DNA from: Porpolomopsis calyptriformis
Lineage: Eukaryota; Basidiomycota; Agaricomycetes; Agaricales; Hygrophoraceae
Assembly: GCA_951640195.1 (NCBI GenBank)
Contig: OX621165.1
Coordinates: 1,860,001 to 1,924,000, forward strand
Length of the DNA: 64,000 nt
Reading direction: 5' to 3'
The notes beneath the pieces are model-generated. The model did not search any database. It was not told the origin of the DNA and saw only the letters and a program-made list of their open reading frames with translations. Numbering within the stretch: position 1 is the stretch's first letter; every line of letters starts with the position of its first letter. This document shows, piece after piece, positions 33,168-45,379 of the stretch. The translations under genes were made by a program, and so were the position numbers.

Positions 33168-36100
33168 AACAATGATATTAATAATACAAGTTGGTTTTAG
33201 TTTAGAGTCATAACTTGAATATTAGGTTTACTTCCAAGGTATCTCAGCTATACCCTTACTGAGCAGACAGCCACTAATGAAAAATTTTCATTTTTCCAAT
33301 ACAAATGAAAAGCACTATAATTGATAATATTTACAATAAATATCTCTGAGGTAATCAGAGTGTCAATCTTTCCCCTCATATTTATGAGGTTTATGGCTAT
33401 AACTTCAATGTTATACTGTTATTTTTAACATATGCTTAGACAATTGTTTACTACTATATCTAGTAGTATTGGAGGGTTAATTTCTTAACTGATCACTTCT
33501 AGTGTCCATTGTTTCAATCAGACTTATCATCAGAAGATCATCCTTGGTCTGGATTATCTGAATCACCATTGTCTGACTAGTGATACTACCTTCTATCCAA
33601 TAGCAGTAGGTAGTCTCTTTTAGGCTGCTTATTCTATTTTTCTACCTATAAGTCTATAGAGGTTCTCCAGAAACATTAAAGGTGATACCTTGATCAGTAA
33701 AGCTAGACCTTCTGATTTTATAGATGTTACTATTTCTCATCCTTTGGAAGACCACTCTATCCTTGAGTGAATAAGTACCCAATCTTAGGGCTATTTCATT
33801 TTCCAATTCTCTATCCCTGAATCACCTTATCCAGTGATTCTTCTTCTTACTTCCTTGTTGATATTTTATCAACTCAATCAGCAGTAGCATACCATCTCTT
33901 ATAGATGGACCTTGTTTCATCCTCTTGTTGAGGATAGTGAAGGTAAGCTTTTGCTTGTTACAGGGGCTCTTGTTCATCCCTATCTGGATGAGTAGTTGTA
34001 TCCATCTTTTGTCAATGGGAGTTGTCACTATTCTTACACACTATAGCCTAATGAAGGTCATAGGCTAACTTCATGAACTCTTCACAATTAATTCCTTCCA
34101 TTCTAGTCTGAACAATAAGGTTAACCTAGTCAACTAATTCAGAGAGCATCTTGCTTGTAGCCTTGCAATTCTGCAGGTAGTTTTCTTGTCATCTCTTACT
34201 ATGTGTAATAGTCAACATTTGACTAGGTGTGGGTGATAGGTCTTATTGCTCATCTCAATTGTCTATTTCATTACAATATAATAGATTTAACATTTGATGA
34301 ATGTATTCTCATTTATTATGATTTACTAATGAGGATGGGTTTCCTGTCCTCATTTAACCCTAAGCAAGGGTCTGTATTTAAGGGATTAAGCATAGTGTTG
34401 ATTGTTATGCTTATATACTGACTTATCATCAGTAATAATTCCTCTCTTTCTGTGAGTGGTAAATTGCTATCATCTAAGTTGGCACAGTGTCTTCATTCAC
34501 TCTGAGGTAAATTTACAGCTGTTGATGGCTATCTCTGGGTGTTACTGAGGTTGTAACATGGTATACCTGAATTAGTAATGGTACTTATCTGTGCTATTCC
34601 TAGGTTATTGTTGTTAGGTAGTTTGCCTTGCAAGGTGTATGCCATTGAGGCCTGTGTGAGTTGAGTCTTTGTATTAGTCTTCATCATGGACAAAGGCTGC
34701 ATTGTTCACAGAGAAAGCTTTTTCAATCAAAAGTTGATTTACACAGATTTTCCACAATTTCTTGTAGATATGCAAAAAGGTGCAAGAGTTATGGGGTTAA
34801 GTTATCTCACTTAGCTTAATACCAGGATATGCACAGAAGTAATGTATTGGGACAATCTGGTATAAGTGGGTGTAGGATATAAAACTTATTATTTACCTAA
34901 GTGTAACTAGTACTTAAGGTATCCAGTACAAATAAGTACAAACACAGCATGGTAGCTGTATGTAATGTATCTGTTGCATTAACCCATTGTTTAGATAGAA
35001 CATAAATTGGATTATAAAAATGGGGACTATCTTCTAATAATCGCTATTAATGGTGATAGAAATTTCCATCTACTATAATATGTATATCTCCACCCCTTTA
35101 ATAGGATCAGTAGAATACAGAAATGATTAGAAAAAAGAGACATACTAGTCAAGGGGGTGTCTATATGATGTTCCAACAAAACAAGCTAGATATCTCTGTT
35201 ATAGGGTGTAAGAGCATCTGTGAGGGGACTAGATGTCCAAACTATACAAAAGAGGATAAAGTACATGTGGAACTTCTGTGTCTTGAATTTGCTGGATTGC
35301 TGCCTTAATAACATTATTAATACATTGTTGAATGAACAATTAGAGGATATTATACCATTAGATAGCACTGGAAAGACTACAGTGGAAAGGGTTTTGAATA
35401 AGTTCCCCCTGAGAGGTTCTATATCAGACAGATGCAAAACTCTTGTGTCTAACTAACCTTGGTGTTTACAGTAGGAAATCCACATCTAGTATAAAAAGAA
35501 CTAAGTGTGCTAGTGAAAGCATTTACTACATCACAGAATCACTTGAAGAGGATACAGTAGAATTCTAGGAGATTCACAGAGATAGCTATGTATATCTTGG
35601 AGGGTGATACTAGAAACAATCAATTTTCAATGAGGATTTGAGGCAAATAAAAGTAGGTATAGATGCTTAATAAACTATTGCAATAATCTAATATCTACCT
35701 AAGATGTAATGATACATGCAACAAACTTGACACCTACAGTCTAAGAATAGGTATAAAATTATAGTAGTTTTCATGCTACAGTCTGGGTCTTAATATGATG
35801 CAATAATATTTGGAGGAGAAGGGGTAATACATCTGAACAAGGAGGTTTAATATGATACAAGTGACTTGACAAGAGTAGGGATGAGAAACTTCTACTTTTT
35901 GTTAAGTCAGATAGGCTCAGTGTCAGGATGAACACTTCTCTAACTAGTCACCTTGGACTGATTAGATGTCACAGTAGGCACAATCTCTATTTCAAAGTTA
36001 TTTGAAGTGAAGGTGTTAAAAACATTGGGAGGTTAAGTAGGAGTGATATTGGTTAAGTTAGGATATAATGTTGATTGCACTTGTATCTTAAGGGCCTTGA

Positions 36101-36509
36101 GTTTAGCAGGTAATCATTATTATTGGTAGTCTTGACTAGGTACTTCAATCATTCCAGTAGTTCTACACTTGTTGTGGGGTTAGTGGGAACTTCTAAAATG
36201 CTCACTCATTCTAGGAGCTAAGGGCTATCTGCCTTAGGGTTGTGGGATATAGGGGCTACCTGTTTTTAGGTGTATTATAGGGTAAAAATGAGACAGAGAG
36301 AATACAGAAATGTGAATATGTAAACTACTTACTAGAGGCTCAGGTGAGGATACTGAATGTATCCTATTAAATGCAGATTCAAAACCCACTAGGATCCTCT
36401 CAGTGAGGAAGGTCCCAGAGAATATTTTCTCATAACATAACAACCTAGTCTCAGAGACTGTGGGAAGCTTACTAAAGTACTACCTAAGGTGATTCAATAT
36501 GTAATATGA
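33168..36509. other. AT-rich repetitive stretch without a supported gene
   Basis: No continuous coding region is convincing. About 33223-33329 is an inverted match to 3942-4047. A degenerate coding-like stretch appears at about 33530-34060 on the plus strand (GLDYLNHHCLTSD, ARPSDFIDVTISHPLEDHS), which I cannot assign. The rest shows only short open frames. Confidence 0.4.
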
Positions 36510-36514
36510 AACAT

Positions 36515-36951
36515 TATCAGAGATATATTTTTTCTTTTTCTTTTGCTTATCTATTCCTATTTACATTAGATAGTTTACATCAATAACTGCTTAGCCACCC
36601 AAGCTCCACTTAGTAATAGAAGGTGACTAAGCCATATATATATTTAGTCCACTATTATTTTCCTTAACATTCTATATAACTTATCCATAGTCACTATGAC
36701 TTATTTGTATTTAGACTCATACATAGTCACTATGACTCATCTATAGCTAGGACTCATATGTAGTTGCTATAACTCACACATAGTCAGTATGACTCACACA
36801 TAGCTAGTATATAAAGCTAGCAGTAGATAGACTTAGGATAAGTCTGTTTCTTTCATTAACACCCCCAATTAGTAGTCTGCTAACTCTTTAAAACCCTGTA
36901 CTCAGAGCCTAAAGTAAAACCTTGTGATCAACCCTAGACTGCTATCTAATG
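36515..36951 (+). repeat. Solo LTR, family C, expanded U3 repeats; TSD AACAT
   Basis: 437 bp, TATCAGAGATATA ... TCTAATG (mutated TG and CA ends), with AACAT at 36510-36514 and 36952-36956. It is about 80 bp longer than the other family C LTRs because of extra ACTCATANATAGT units upstream of TATATAAAGC. Confidence 0.85.
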
Positions 36952-37139
36952 AACATGTGGGTATTTTCTCTGCACCTCAGTGTGGTTCCCTACAACAAGC
37001 AATGAATTATTAGATTTATGCATATTAATGATATGCATTATGAGAATTTCAACTGTACAGTCATGTGAAAAAGTATTTTGTGCATTGCATCATACTGATT
37101 CCATATAAACTTGAATAACTCTGCCATTTGTAATCCAAC

Positions 37140-37508
37140 TGTCACAGACATATTTTTTCTTTTTCCTTTTAGTTATACTTGATTAGTCTTTAGCCATTTA
37201 CCCTTCTGCTCTACTAATTTATATATAGAGACTGATCACATGTACCTTCCTTCTAACTCTTTACAAGTCACATTCCAGTTCTGTTATTCTTTTTGTGACT
37301 CTTCACTAGTCACATTCCATTTTCTGCTTTGTAATCATCCTAACAATTGACTCATACTGACTCAGGTAGTTAGTATACAAGCCTAGTCTTGTAGTCAGTA
37401 AGATAAGTTTGATTCCTAGTTAGCTCCCCAATCTTTAGTTGAACATCTAATTCCTCATCAGCCTCTCCAATGTGAAAAGTAAAACCATTCAACTACTAAA
37501 TCATAACA
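37140..37508 (+). repeat. Solo LTR (family E, related to C), TSD CCAAC
   Basis: 369 bp, TGTCACAGACATA ... TCATAACA, with CCAAC at 37135-37139 and 37509-37513. It lies just before the transposase ATG of Tc1 element C. Confidence 0.9.
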
Positions 37509-38266
37509 CCAACTATGGCTAAGTTAGCAGGCAGTTGTGAAACTAGTCCTCAGCTTCAAAAAATCATATATAAGAATACTACTACTAGAAAACCTCTTTC
37601 TAAAATTGCTCTCTTCACCAATCTGCCCTTAAGGACTGTCCAGTCAATAGTCTCCAGGGCTACTGCAAGAAGCTATTACAAGAATCCCCCCCCTAACCCA
37701 GAAGGCTAATAAAACTTGATGAATAGGCTATTTGTTTTGCCAACATTCTTGCTCTTTGTGACTAGTGCTAGTCTCTCACAGATATTACCCATTTAGTCAA
37801 CAAGACTATACCATCTCTAGTGCACCCAAGGACTATAGGAAATACCCTAAAATCTCATTTCAGTATGTCAAAGTATGTAGCAGTAAAAAAGCCTTACATT
37901 AATGCTATGCAATGCAAGAAAAGGCTCCTTTGGGTAAAGAAGTATCATGGGTTAAAAATGGTAGACTGGGAGAGGGTTATCTAGACTGATAAAGTATTAG
38001 TTGAGCTTGGGAAAGAGTTAGAGCAGTGTCTTGTATGGTGTAGACCAGGGGAGCAGTACTGGGAGGAGTGCCTTATACCTACATTCAAGTCTGGGTGGCA
38101 GAGTTTTATAGTTTGGGGCTGCATTTCTTATAGAAGGCATAGTCTATTAGTGCCGATCCCTTCTGATAGGTGAAAAGGGATTGATTATGTTGAATTAGTC
38201 CTTTCAGAACCTCTCTGGGACTTCTATGTGGAGCGCTTTGATGAAATAGGAGTGGTAGTGGTAATG

Positions 38267-39974
38267 TGTCATGAAATTGGTGTTCACTCTCTTAAAATTC
38301 CTCTCTTTTCTTTGTTCTTTTCTTTTCTTTCTTATACCGATTCTTTTGGGAGGAAGGCTGTCTTTATTGGCAGCGGAAACTACTTGTACAAAAGGAGGAG
38401 TCTATGTCCGACTAGCTAATTATACTAGTCCGTCTTGGCAATCTCCTGCACCATACTGTCCCTCAAGAACTCTACAAAACTTGACACTACTTGACCATCT
38501 ATTGCGGCCAACTTATTACCCCAGTAGATTGCCCCATTGGTGTCACCACTGGAGGCCTGCAACTTGGCAGCCTTCCCTTCAACGAAACTCATCACTATCT
38601 TTCTCGCTTCCTCACCCAACCAATCATTGGTGGGACTCCATAACAAACTGGGAGGAACTTCTTCCTCCTCAATCTTGACATTGACATTGGTCAATGATGA
38701 CGACAAATCTTCGACTAAAAAAGACAGGGAATCAGCAACTATGAAGAGAGCGAGAGAGTTAAAGGCTCACCACTAGACAAAACACTTGTTGGACCAGGGG
38801 TCCAAGGATGGAAAGGGGGGCTGGTAGCCAAGTCCTCAGGCTTAGCATCATCAAAGGGGAGGGGATACCCCCAACAGTCGGAACTCCAATCAACTTGCTC
38901 CTCCAAAGGGAGCTTAGAGGTGGGAGGAGGGGCGTCATCATCCCAAGCTAAAAAGGGAAAGCCTATTATCAATAAACTCAGACTAATAAAGACAAAACAA
39001 GATACATACCAAGCGGATCCTCCATCAAGCCACAAACATGCTGGATTGGCCAGCAAACATACGGACACTTTCTAACCTTATGCTTGCCACCGCAAGCAAA
39101 ACAAGAGAAGGAAGACCAGCAGAGGTCGGCGTCAGAAGGGATGCGCTGAAGGTAGTAATGAAACGAATCGCAATTGAGAAAGACAGGAGCGGTGCGGTGC
39201 ACCACTCCAGACTGCTTGAAGAATCGAACATAGTAGCCTTGGTGGGAAGAAGTCATGATGATTGACGAGGATTGAACTGAAGCATAGGGATACAACCCCA
39301 CACCTTTTATATGCTCAGACACAAAGGAAAGACCAAAAGGAGGTTCCTCAGTCAAAGAAGAGGAACCTGATACGCCGGACAAGAGATAGAAACAACGGCG
39401 ATCTCATAACCAGAAGAACAATAGGAACCAGTCATGAGACAGCACAGCCTGATACTGTGGAAGGCTATGCCCAATAGAGTTGAGTCATCAAAACAACACA
39501 GCCTTCCGCAGTATGACTAAGAACAATGGCAAACCTTAAACCGGAGGCTGTGAACAATAGAAAATGGGGTGACTGCGGAAGTTGACTCATAGTGACTCCT
39601 ATTTTAGAAATACTATATAAACCCTGAGGGCGAAGCGGATCATCACTTCATCCTCCTGTGAGATTACTTGTAGTAGCACGAACGCAATCAGAATCATCAG
39701 ACTTCTTTTCCATCAGAACAAGAAAAGAGAAACATAAACCCATAACTACTGAGCCAATCGTTCATGCCCATATTCCCTAAACTCTCAGCAGAGGCACGCA
39801 ACGGATTTAACTTGCAGAACAACTTCTTTGTAGAAGTAAAACTTAACTCAGAGGGAATCATCACCCTTTATGAGGACATCCCCGTCAGAACTTTCTTCTA
39901 CATCCTACTAGACTTATTAAGCTCCAAGGCCTGCCTTGTGATTGACGAAAAGACTTGCAACTACAATTGTGACA
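38267..39974 (-). mobile_element. 1.7-kb TGTCA...TGACA insertion carrying a spliced gene; TSD TAATG
   Basis: 1708 bp that begin TGTCATGAAATTGG and end CAATTGTGACA, flanked by TAATG at 38262-38266 and 39975-39979 inside the Tc1 transposase. A 5-bp TSD and TG...CA ends suggest LTR-retrotransposon integrase, but I see no direct LTR repeats inside. It could be a long solo LTR or a non-autonomous element with a captured gene. A TATATAAACC box is at 39612-39621 (plus) and is TTTATATAG on the minus strand. Confidence 0.75.
38425..39256 (-). CDS. Three-exon hypothetical gene with Cys-rich knuckle, inside the 1.7-kb element
   Basis: Exons 39256-39010, 38947-38771 and 38714-38425 join to 714 nt (237 aa) with no internal stop. 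The introns are 62 bp (38948-39009, GTATGT ... TTTAG) and 56 bp (38715-38770, GTGAGC ... TTTAG), and both preserve the frame. The protein has aromatic stretches (YYVRFFKQSG, FHYYLQRI), a Cys/His cluster (CFACGGKHKVRKCPYVC, about residues 52-68), an acidic Pro-rich middle (AWDDDAPPP) and a helical C-terminus (DWLGEEARKIVMSFVEGKAA, SFVEFLRDSM). The cluster resembles a CCHC knuckle but the spacing differs. An alternative in-frame ATG lies upstream at 39382. I do not recognise the family. Confidence 0.7.
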
Positions 39975-40079
39975 TAATGGAGGATGGAGCACTAACTCAT
40001 CAGTCCAAGATTGCCTGGGAATTCTGCACTCAGAGCTCAATGGAGACACCTCTGCATCCACCTCAGTCACCAGATCTTA

Positions 40080-40291
40080 TATAATAGTTCTTGATCTTGC
40101 AGTGCTCACAACCAGCTGGATACAACTAATATCTATTGGATATGTGTAAACCTGGTACAAGTGGTGGAAAGATATAAAAAAGAACTATCTAAATAAGGTA
40201 AATACTGCCTATATACTGCTCTCTAGTACAAACACTAATACATAAGGACTACATCCCTAATATACATACTGTAACAGTAATATCTGTTACA
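40080..40291 (-). repeat. Solo LTR, family D copy 3, TSD TCTTA
   Basis: 212 bp, TATAATAG ... CTGTTACA, with TCTTA at 40075-40079 and 40292-40296. It splits the Tc1 C transposase between SPDL and NPI. Confidence 0.9.
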
Positions 40292-40374
40292 TCTTAACCC
40301 TATCAAGCATGTGTGGAAAAGACTCAAGATGTTAGTTAATAAGCATCACACACATCCCAAAAATGTTGAGGAGT

Positions 40375-40729
40375 TGTTAAGGTGCAGAGGCCTCCTGGTC
40401 ATGCTTAGGGTGCTTAACGGAGGGGACCAAGATCTCAGCTAAAAAGCTAAGGGGGGGTGTCTCTGTTGAGATTGAAACTGAGCCTACAAACTCTGACTAT
40501 GTTACTTATCTAATCTGAGTTTGAATTCTATAACTCAACTGCAATCCATGGAATGGCTGACTCAGCTGCTGCACACTGCTACATAACTGCAGATGGTGTC
40601 ATTGCTGACCAATGGTGATATCCCCTCTAATCTACAAGGTAGTGAATAATAAAGGAAGGTGGTGGGGGGATAAGATAAGATTAGGAAAGATTGCAATAAG
40701 ATAAAATGAAAATAGGACACATTGTAACA
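40375..40729 (-). repeat. LTR of gypsy 3 (3' with respect to its genes)
   Basis: 355 bp. On the plus strand it reads TGTTAAGGTG ... ATTGTAACA. It includes a stretch of G around 40454-40460, seen also in the partner LTR. Confidence 0.92.
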
Positions 40730-41173
40730 TCACTCTCCCTTCAGAATCACATCTGCACGAGGTTAACATAGACATCAGAGATGTCTTGAACAGTCTCGTA
40801 AGAGCCAGCATAGCACATAATAGGGAATAACAGAGAGGTAGTGACTGTAACGTCGTTGGATATCCAGAGCTGAAAGAGGGAGCATAAGCTGGTATGTGTA
40901 GAGTACTTGACCATGATTATCCAGTTGCATAATGAGAGTAACAGCATTGACCAGGCCTTCTTCATAGATCCAAGCTCAACATATGTGAGAGGGAAGACGA
41001 GGGAGAAGGGCGGAGGTATTGAAGTCAGAATCTAGGATATGATTGACTTCAGTTGGTGTGAGTGGAATAACAATGTTGATGTTATCAGATATTGTCGGCA
41101 GCTTGTAGCCTTCACCATATGAATTGTTGACTAGATCATAGAGATAATTGTCAATACCAAAGAAATCATCCAT
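40730..41173 (-). pseudogene. Small ORF region between chromodomain and 3' LTR of gypsy 3
   Basis: From ATG 41173 a 65-codon frame (MDDFFGIDNYLYDLVNN ...) ends at 40976, and further coding-like sequence (AWIYEEGLVNAVTLIMQLDN) follows after the stop. Like gypsy 1 and 2, this element has coding potential after the chromodomain, but the peptides are not alike by eye. Confidence 0.4.
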
Positions 41174-41206
41174 ATGGATAACATAGATTTGGAGTTTCAG
41201 AGCTGG

Positions 41207-44200
41207 TCATTTTGGGTTTAGAGCATGGAACTCATCAACTAGCTCTTGAGTGTGTGCAACATCAGATGTGGATTGCCAGGTGTTCTCCTCATTAGTATAA
41301 CCTTCCCAGTGTACTAGATACTGGAGTTGCTTTTGGTGGATCTGGGAATCCAGAATTTTCTTGATGATGTATTCCATTTTGTTGTCCAATTGGAGAGGGG
41401 GAGGGGGAGGGGGGGCTTTTTGGTTTGGAAAGGAAGAATGACGGTATGGGGACAGATAGGATTCATTGAAGACCAGGTGTAGACCCATCCATTCATGGGG
41501 GAGTTTGAGTCAGTAGCCTGAACAACCAACTTTCTCAATAACCTTGAAAGGTCCAAAGTATTTATTGTCAAGTTTCTTCATCACTTAGTTGGTCTTGATG
41601 TTCATTGCAGCAAGCCAGACTTTGTCTCCAGGAGAATATTTGTGAACAGAGTAGGATTGTTTGTCATAACTGGTCTTCATTTTCTCATTAGCCTGTCTGA
41701 GGGCAGATTTAGCCTCTTGATGGATGTGTTTCATTCATTCAGCAAATTGAGCAGTGGATTTGTTTCAGACCTCTCTTCAGGTATCATTTCCTGACCAGGG
41801 GTGTTGGCTGTAATCGATATAGAAAGGAGTTTGGGTGGTAGCAGTATGGACAGAATTGTTGTACACAAATTTGGCTAGTGCCAGCCATTCTTTCCAGTTA
41901 TCCTGACAGTGATTGATGAAGACTCATAAATATTATTTGAGTGTTTGGTTCATCCATTCAGATTAGCCATCAGTTTGTAGGTGGTAGGCAGTAGAAACAT
42001 TCTGAGTTGTGCCTAAGAGGTGGAAGAGATCAGTCATATATTTTGATACAAATTGTGGATCGTGATTGTGAATAATACATTGAGGGACTCCATGATCTTG
42101 GATAAAATGCAATCTCAGATGATCTTGGTGAAGCCTTCAGAGTTGAGCTTGATGTGCATCAGCTCGAACTTGACTGCCTTTGAGAATGCATCGACAATTG
42201 TCAGGACAGCATTGTATCCCTACCACTTGGGTATAGGTCCTATGAGGTCAACAGTGATTGTACCCCATGGGTGGGCTAGGGGGTTGAAGGGATGGAGTGG
42301 GGTCTTCATGGGCAAATGAGATGCCTTGGTGCATTGACAAGTCTCACAACCAGAGATGTACTGTTTCACATCTTGACAGATAGTGGGCTACCAGTAATCA
42401 TGACAGAGGACTTCAGCGGTCTTGAAGGGGCCATAATGTCCTGATAGGGGGTTGTCATGATATCGAGAGATGATTTCTCCATGAAGAGGTTTGTTGATTG
42501 AGAAGTAAATCCAATTGTTGAAGGTGAGAATGCCATCGTCATGGGTCTTCCAACCATTTTCTTATTTTCTTTGAGGGAGTGTAACAGAATTTTCCTTGTT
42601 TCAGTAGGAATCCTTGATGCATGAATGAAAGTGGTTAGGTTCAATGTTGAATTGAACTAGTTGGAGGTCTATAATGGGATGAGAAGAGGCAGAAAAAAGA
42701 GAGTCAGGCAAAAGAATTGTGTCATTGTTATTATCCACCCCCCTCTCAAAACCTAGTTGTCTCAGCAGGATATTAGCCTTCGAGTTGGCCTTACCAGTAA
42801 CATGATGAAGGGTGAAATAGAAGTCCTGCAACTCCATGAGCTAGCGAGCTTGATGTCTGTTGAGCTTTTGCAGCTTCTTGAAGTATTGGAGGTTGGCGTG
42901 ATTGGTCCAAACCTCAAAGACTTGTTTGGCAGATAGTAGATGTTTACAAAATTCTTGCAGAGCAGTCATTATTGCGAGGAGTTTGCAATTGTAAATTTAG
43001 TAATTTTGTTCCACAGGACTGAATGATTTTGAGAGGAATCTGATAGGTCTCCAGATATTTTCTTGTTTTTATGAGAGTATAGTGCCCAGAGTGTATTCAG
43101 AAGCATCAGTCTCAACATAGAGTAAGTTGTAATCATTGGCGATAGTGTTAGGTCTGAAGTTTTGGAGTTGAATTCGGAGATCAGAGTTGGTTAAACGACG
43201 GGACTTAGTCGATATTCTGTCTACAGATACAGGGAAAAAACGCAGTACTTATATACCTGCTAGATAATTATATCTGAGACATAGTGACAACAGAGGACAT
43301 TATAAGTAGGAAACATGTGAAAAGTACGGAGTGTTCGGAGTTCATCGGAACTGGGATGTAACAGATAGAAAGAATGGGAGCAGAGGTAATGATAGTCTTG
43401 AGGATGTTGAAGGCATCCTGACATTGATTAGTCCATTCGAAAGGAGTGTTACTGGTTAAGATATTAAGAGGGCAGGCAATACTAGTAAAGTGGTGGATGA
43501 AGTGATAATAGAAGTTGTAAAATCCAAGGAAAGATTGAATGTCACATTTGCAGGTTGGGGTCAGCCAATCAGTGATGCCTTTGACCTTGATTGGATCCAT
43601 CTTGACTTGACCTTCAGAAACAACAACTCCAAGGTATTCTACTTGTTTTTGGTTGAATTCGCACTTGTTGGGTTTGAGGTAAAGTTTATGCTTGCGAAGT
43701 AAGGACATGACTTCATGAACATGTTAATGGTACATCTCAAGATCCTTGTCGAAGATCAGTATATCATTGATATAAATCAGTACATGACCTTGATGGATCT
43801 GAATGTGGAAGATGTTGTTCATCATCATCTGAAAGGTTGCAGGTGAGTTCGTGAGTCCAAAGAATATGACCAAGGGTTCGAACAAGCCACAGTTGGTCCT
43901 GAATGCAGCTTTATACTCATCACCTTCCTTGATATGAATGTTGTTGTAGCCCCAGTGGATATCTAGCTTGGTGAAGTAGCGAGCATTCTGTAGGGTGTCA
44001 ATGAGTTCAGTGATCAAAGGGAGGGGGTAGCAATTCTTGATGGTTATATCATTCAATTTCTGGTAATCTTAGATTGGGTGTAATCGACCATCTTTCTTCT
44101 TGATGAAGAAGAAGGGGGAAGCAATGGGGGAGATGGAAGGGTGAATTCATCCAGTTTGGAGGTTCTCTTCAAGGAATTTGTCAAGTTGTGAGCACTCATC

Positions 44201-44930
44201 CACACTGAGGGGATAGATCTTGCAATCAAGCTTCTCTTCAGTTCCTGGGAGTAGTTCAATTGCATGATCCCAAGGGTGAGGGGGTGGCAGCTTGTCGAAG
44301 TCTTTCTTGGTAAAGATGTCTTGGAATTCATGAAGATAATCGGGGATAATGATCTTCTAATCGCAATCCTTCTTCTGGGTCTCAGTGGCTTTGATCGCGA
44401 GTTCCTGTGACTTGGTGGTCATTAACTGGATCTGGATAGTGGGAGTAAGATTGACCATAAGCAGGTGATCATCATCTTCCAGAGTGAGGTTGTTGATGTC
44501 GAAGGAATTAATGGAGGGGTGGCAGTCTGGGGGATATCAGTTAAAATCGAGAGTACTAGCCTTCCAGTCCACAGAGGGGTTGTAGGTCTTGAGCCAATTA
44601 TGTCTGAGGAGGATTTGTCCCTTGCTGAGGTTAGTGATGCTGAAATTGATCCATTCCACATGGGTTCTGACTTGCAGTTTGAGGGTAACCATTTCCAAGA
44701 TAGGACCTTTAGTATTGAGTTGACTGTCAGCGTTGTGCACCAGAATGGGTTAGGTGAGAGGGGTTGTATGGAGATCATGATCTTGAATGTACTTGATGTT
44801 AATGCAAGAGCCTTTGCATCCGCTGTCAACAAGAGTGGTGGTGATATGCTCTGCATGGTTGTCCAACATGACAAGATGGGCTTTGAGGATAAGTTAACTC
44901 CCTTTGGAACTGCAAGTGAAGACATGGGGT
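41207..44930 (-). pseudogene. Pol of gypsy 3 (protease, RT, RNase H, integrase, chromodomain)
   Basis: Reading right to left: a protease-like LVDSGCKGSCINIKYIQ near 44860, RT (44056-43390; SPFFFIKKKDGRL, then LDIHWGYNNIHIKEGDEY, FFGLTNSPATFQ, and LIYINDILIF where the catalytic YIDD has become YIND), and RNase H (VETDASEYTLGTIL, about 43115). Integrase follows (GHYGPFKTAEVL, CETCQCTKAS, VDLIGPIPKW) and a chromodomain at about 41380-41260 (MEYIIKKILDSQ, LVHWEGYTNEENTW). Many stops interrupt it. A 218-bp solo LTR splits RT from RNase H at 43146. Confidence 0.88.
43146..43363 (-). repeat. Solo LTR inside gypsy 3, TSD GATAG
   Basis: 218 bp, TGTTAGGTC ... GATGTAACA on the plus strand, with GATAG at 43141-43145 and 43364-43368. 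On the minus strand a TATATAAGTACTGCG box is present. It keeps many CG dinucleotides, unlike the surrounding gypsy 3 sequence. Confidence 0.9.
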
Positions 44931-45379
44931 TGTTTGAGTTTGTTCAAGGCTCAGATAGCATTCTCTGGGGAGAGGTCAGTGATTTCATCAATGGTAGACT
45001 GTACCATCTCACGTGAGTATGCTAGGTGAGACTAGTGTTGAAGAATAGAAATAGCTGAATTAGTATTGCCTTTAATAGCATTAATGATATCTTGGGGAGT
45101 TGAGAGAGAGTTGATGTCAATCGAATCGACAGAAAGAGACAATGGTTCAGGGGTGGGGGTTTTGGGGCATTCAACATATTCATCTGATAGAACAGATTTC
45201 AGAGGGGGAGAAATAACAGGGGTATTTGATTCAGGTATACTGGATACTGTATATGCCATCATGGTAGATAAAAGAGAAATATCCAATACAAGAGTGTTCT
45301 GCCAGAGCAAACAACTTCCAGTTGAATGAAGGGAATGCATCTTCATCGACCATTGATAAAATCCGATTCATCATTGAGA

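Noticed and set aside
38267..39974. Ordinary LTR retrotransposon with two LTRs
   Set aside because: The first and last few hundred bases do not match each other in direct orientation, so no LTR pair can be shown.
39764..40084. A 106-codon gene on the plus strand
   Set aside because: It is a chance fusion: the first part is the end of the 1.7-kb element and the last part is a fragment of the Tc1 C transposase.
44465..45016. 183-codon open frame on the plus strand
   Set aside because: It lies opposite the protease region of gypsy 3 and has no recognisable features, while the minus strand reads as pol.
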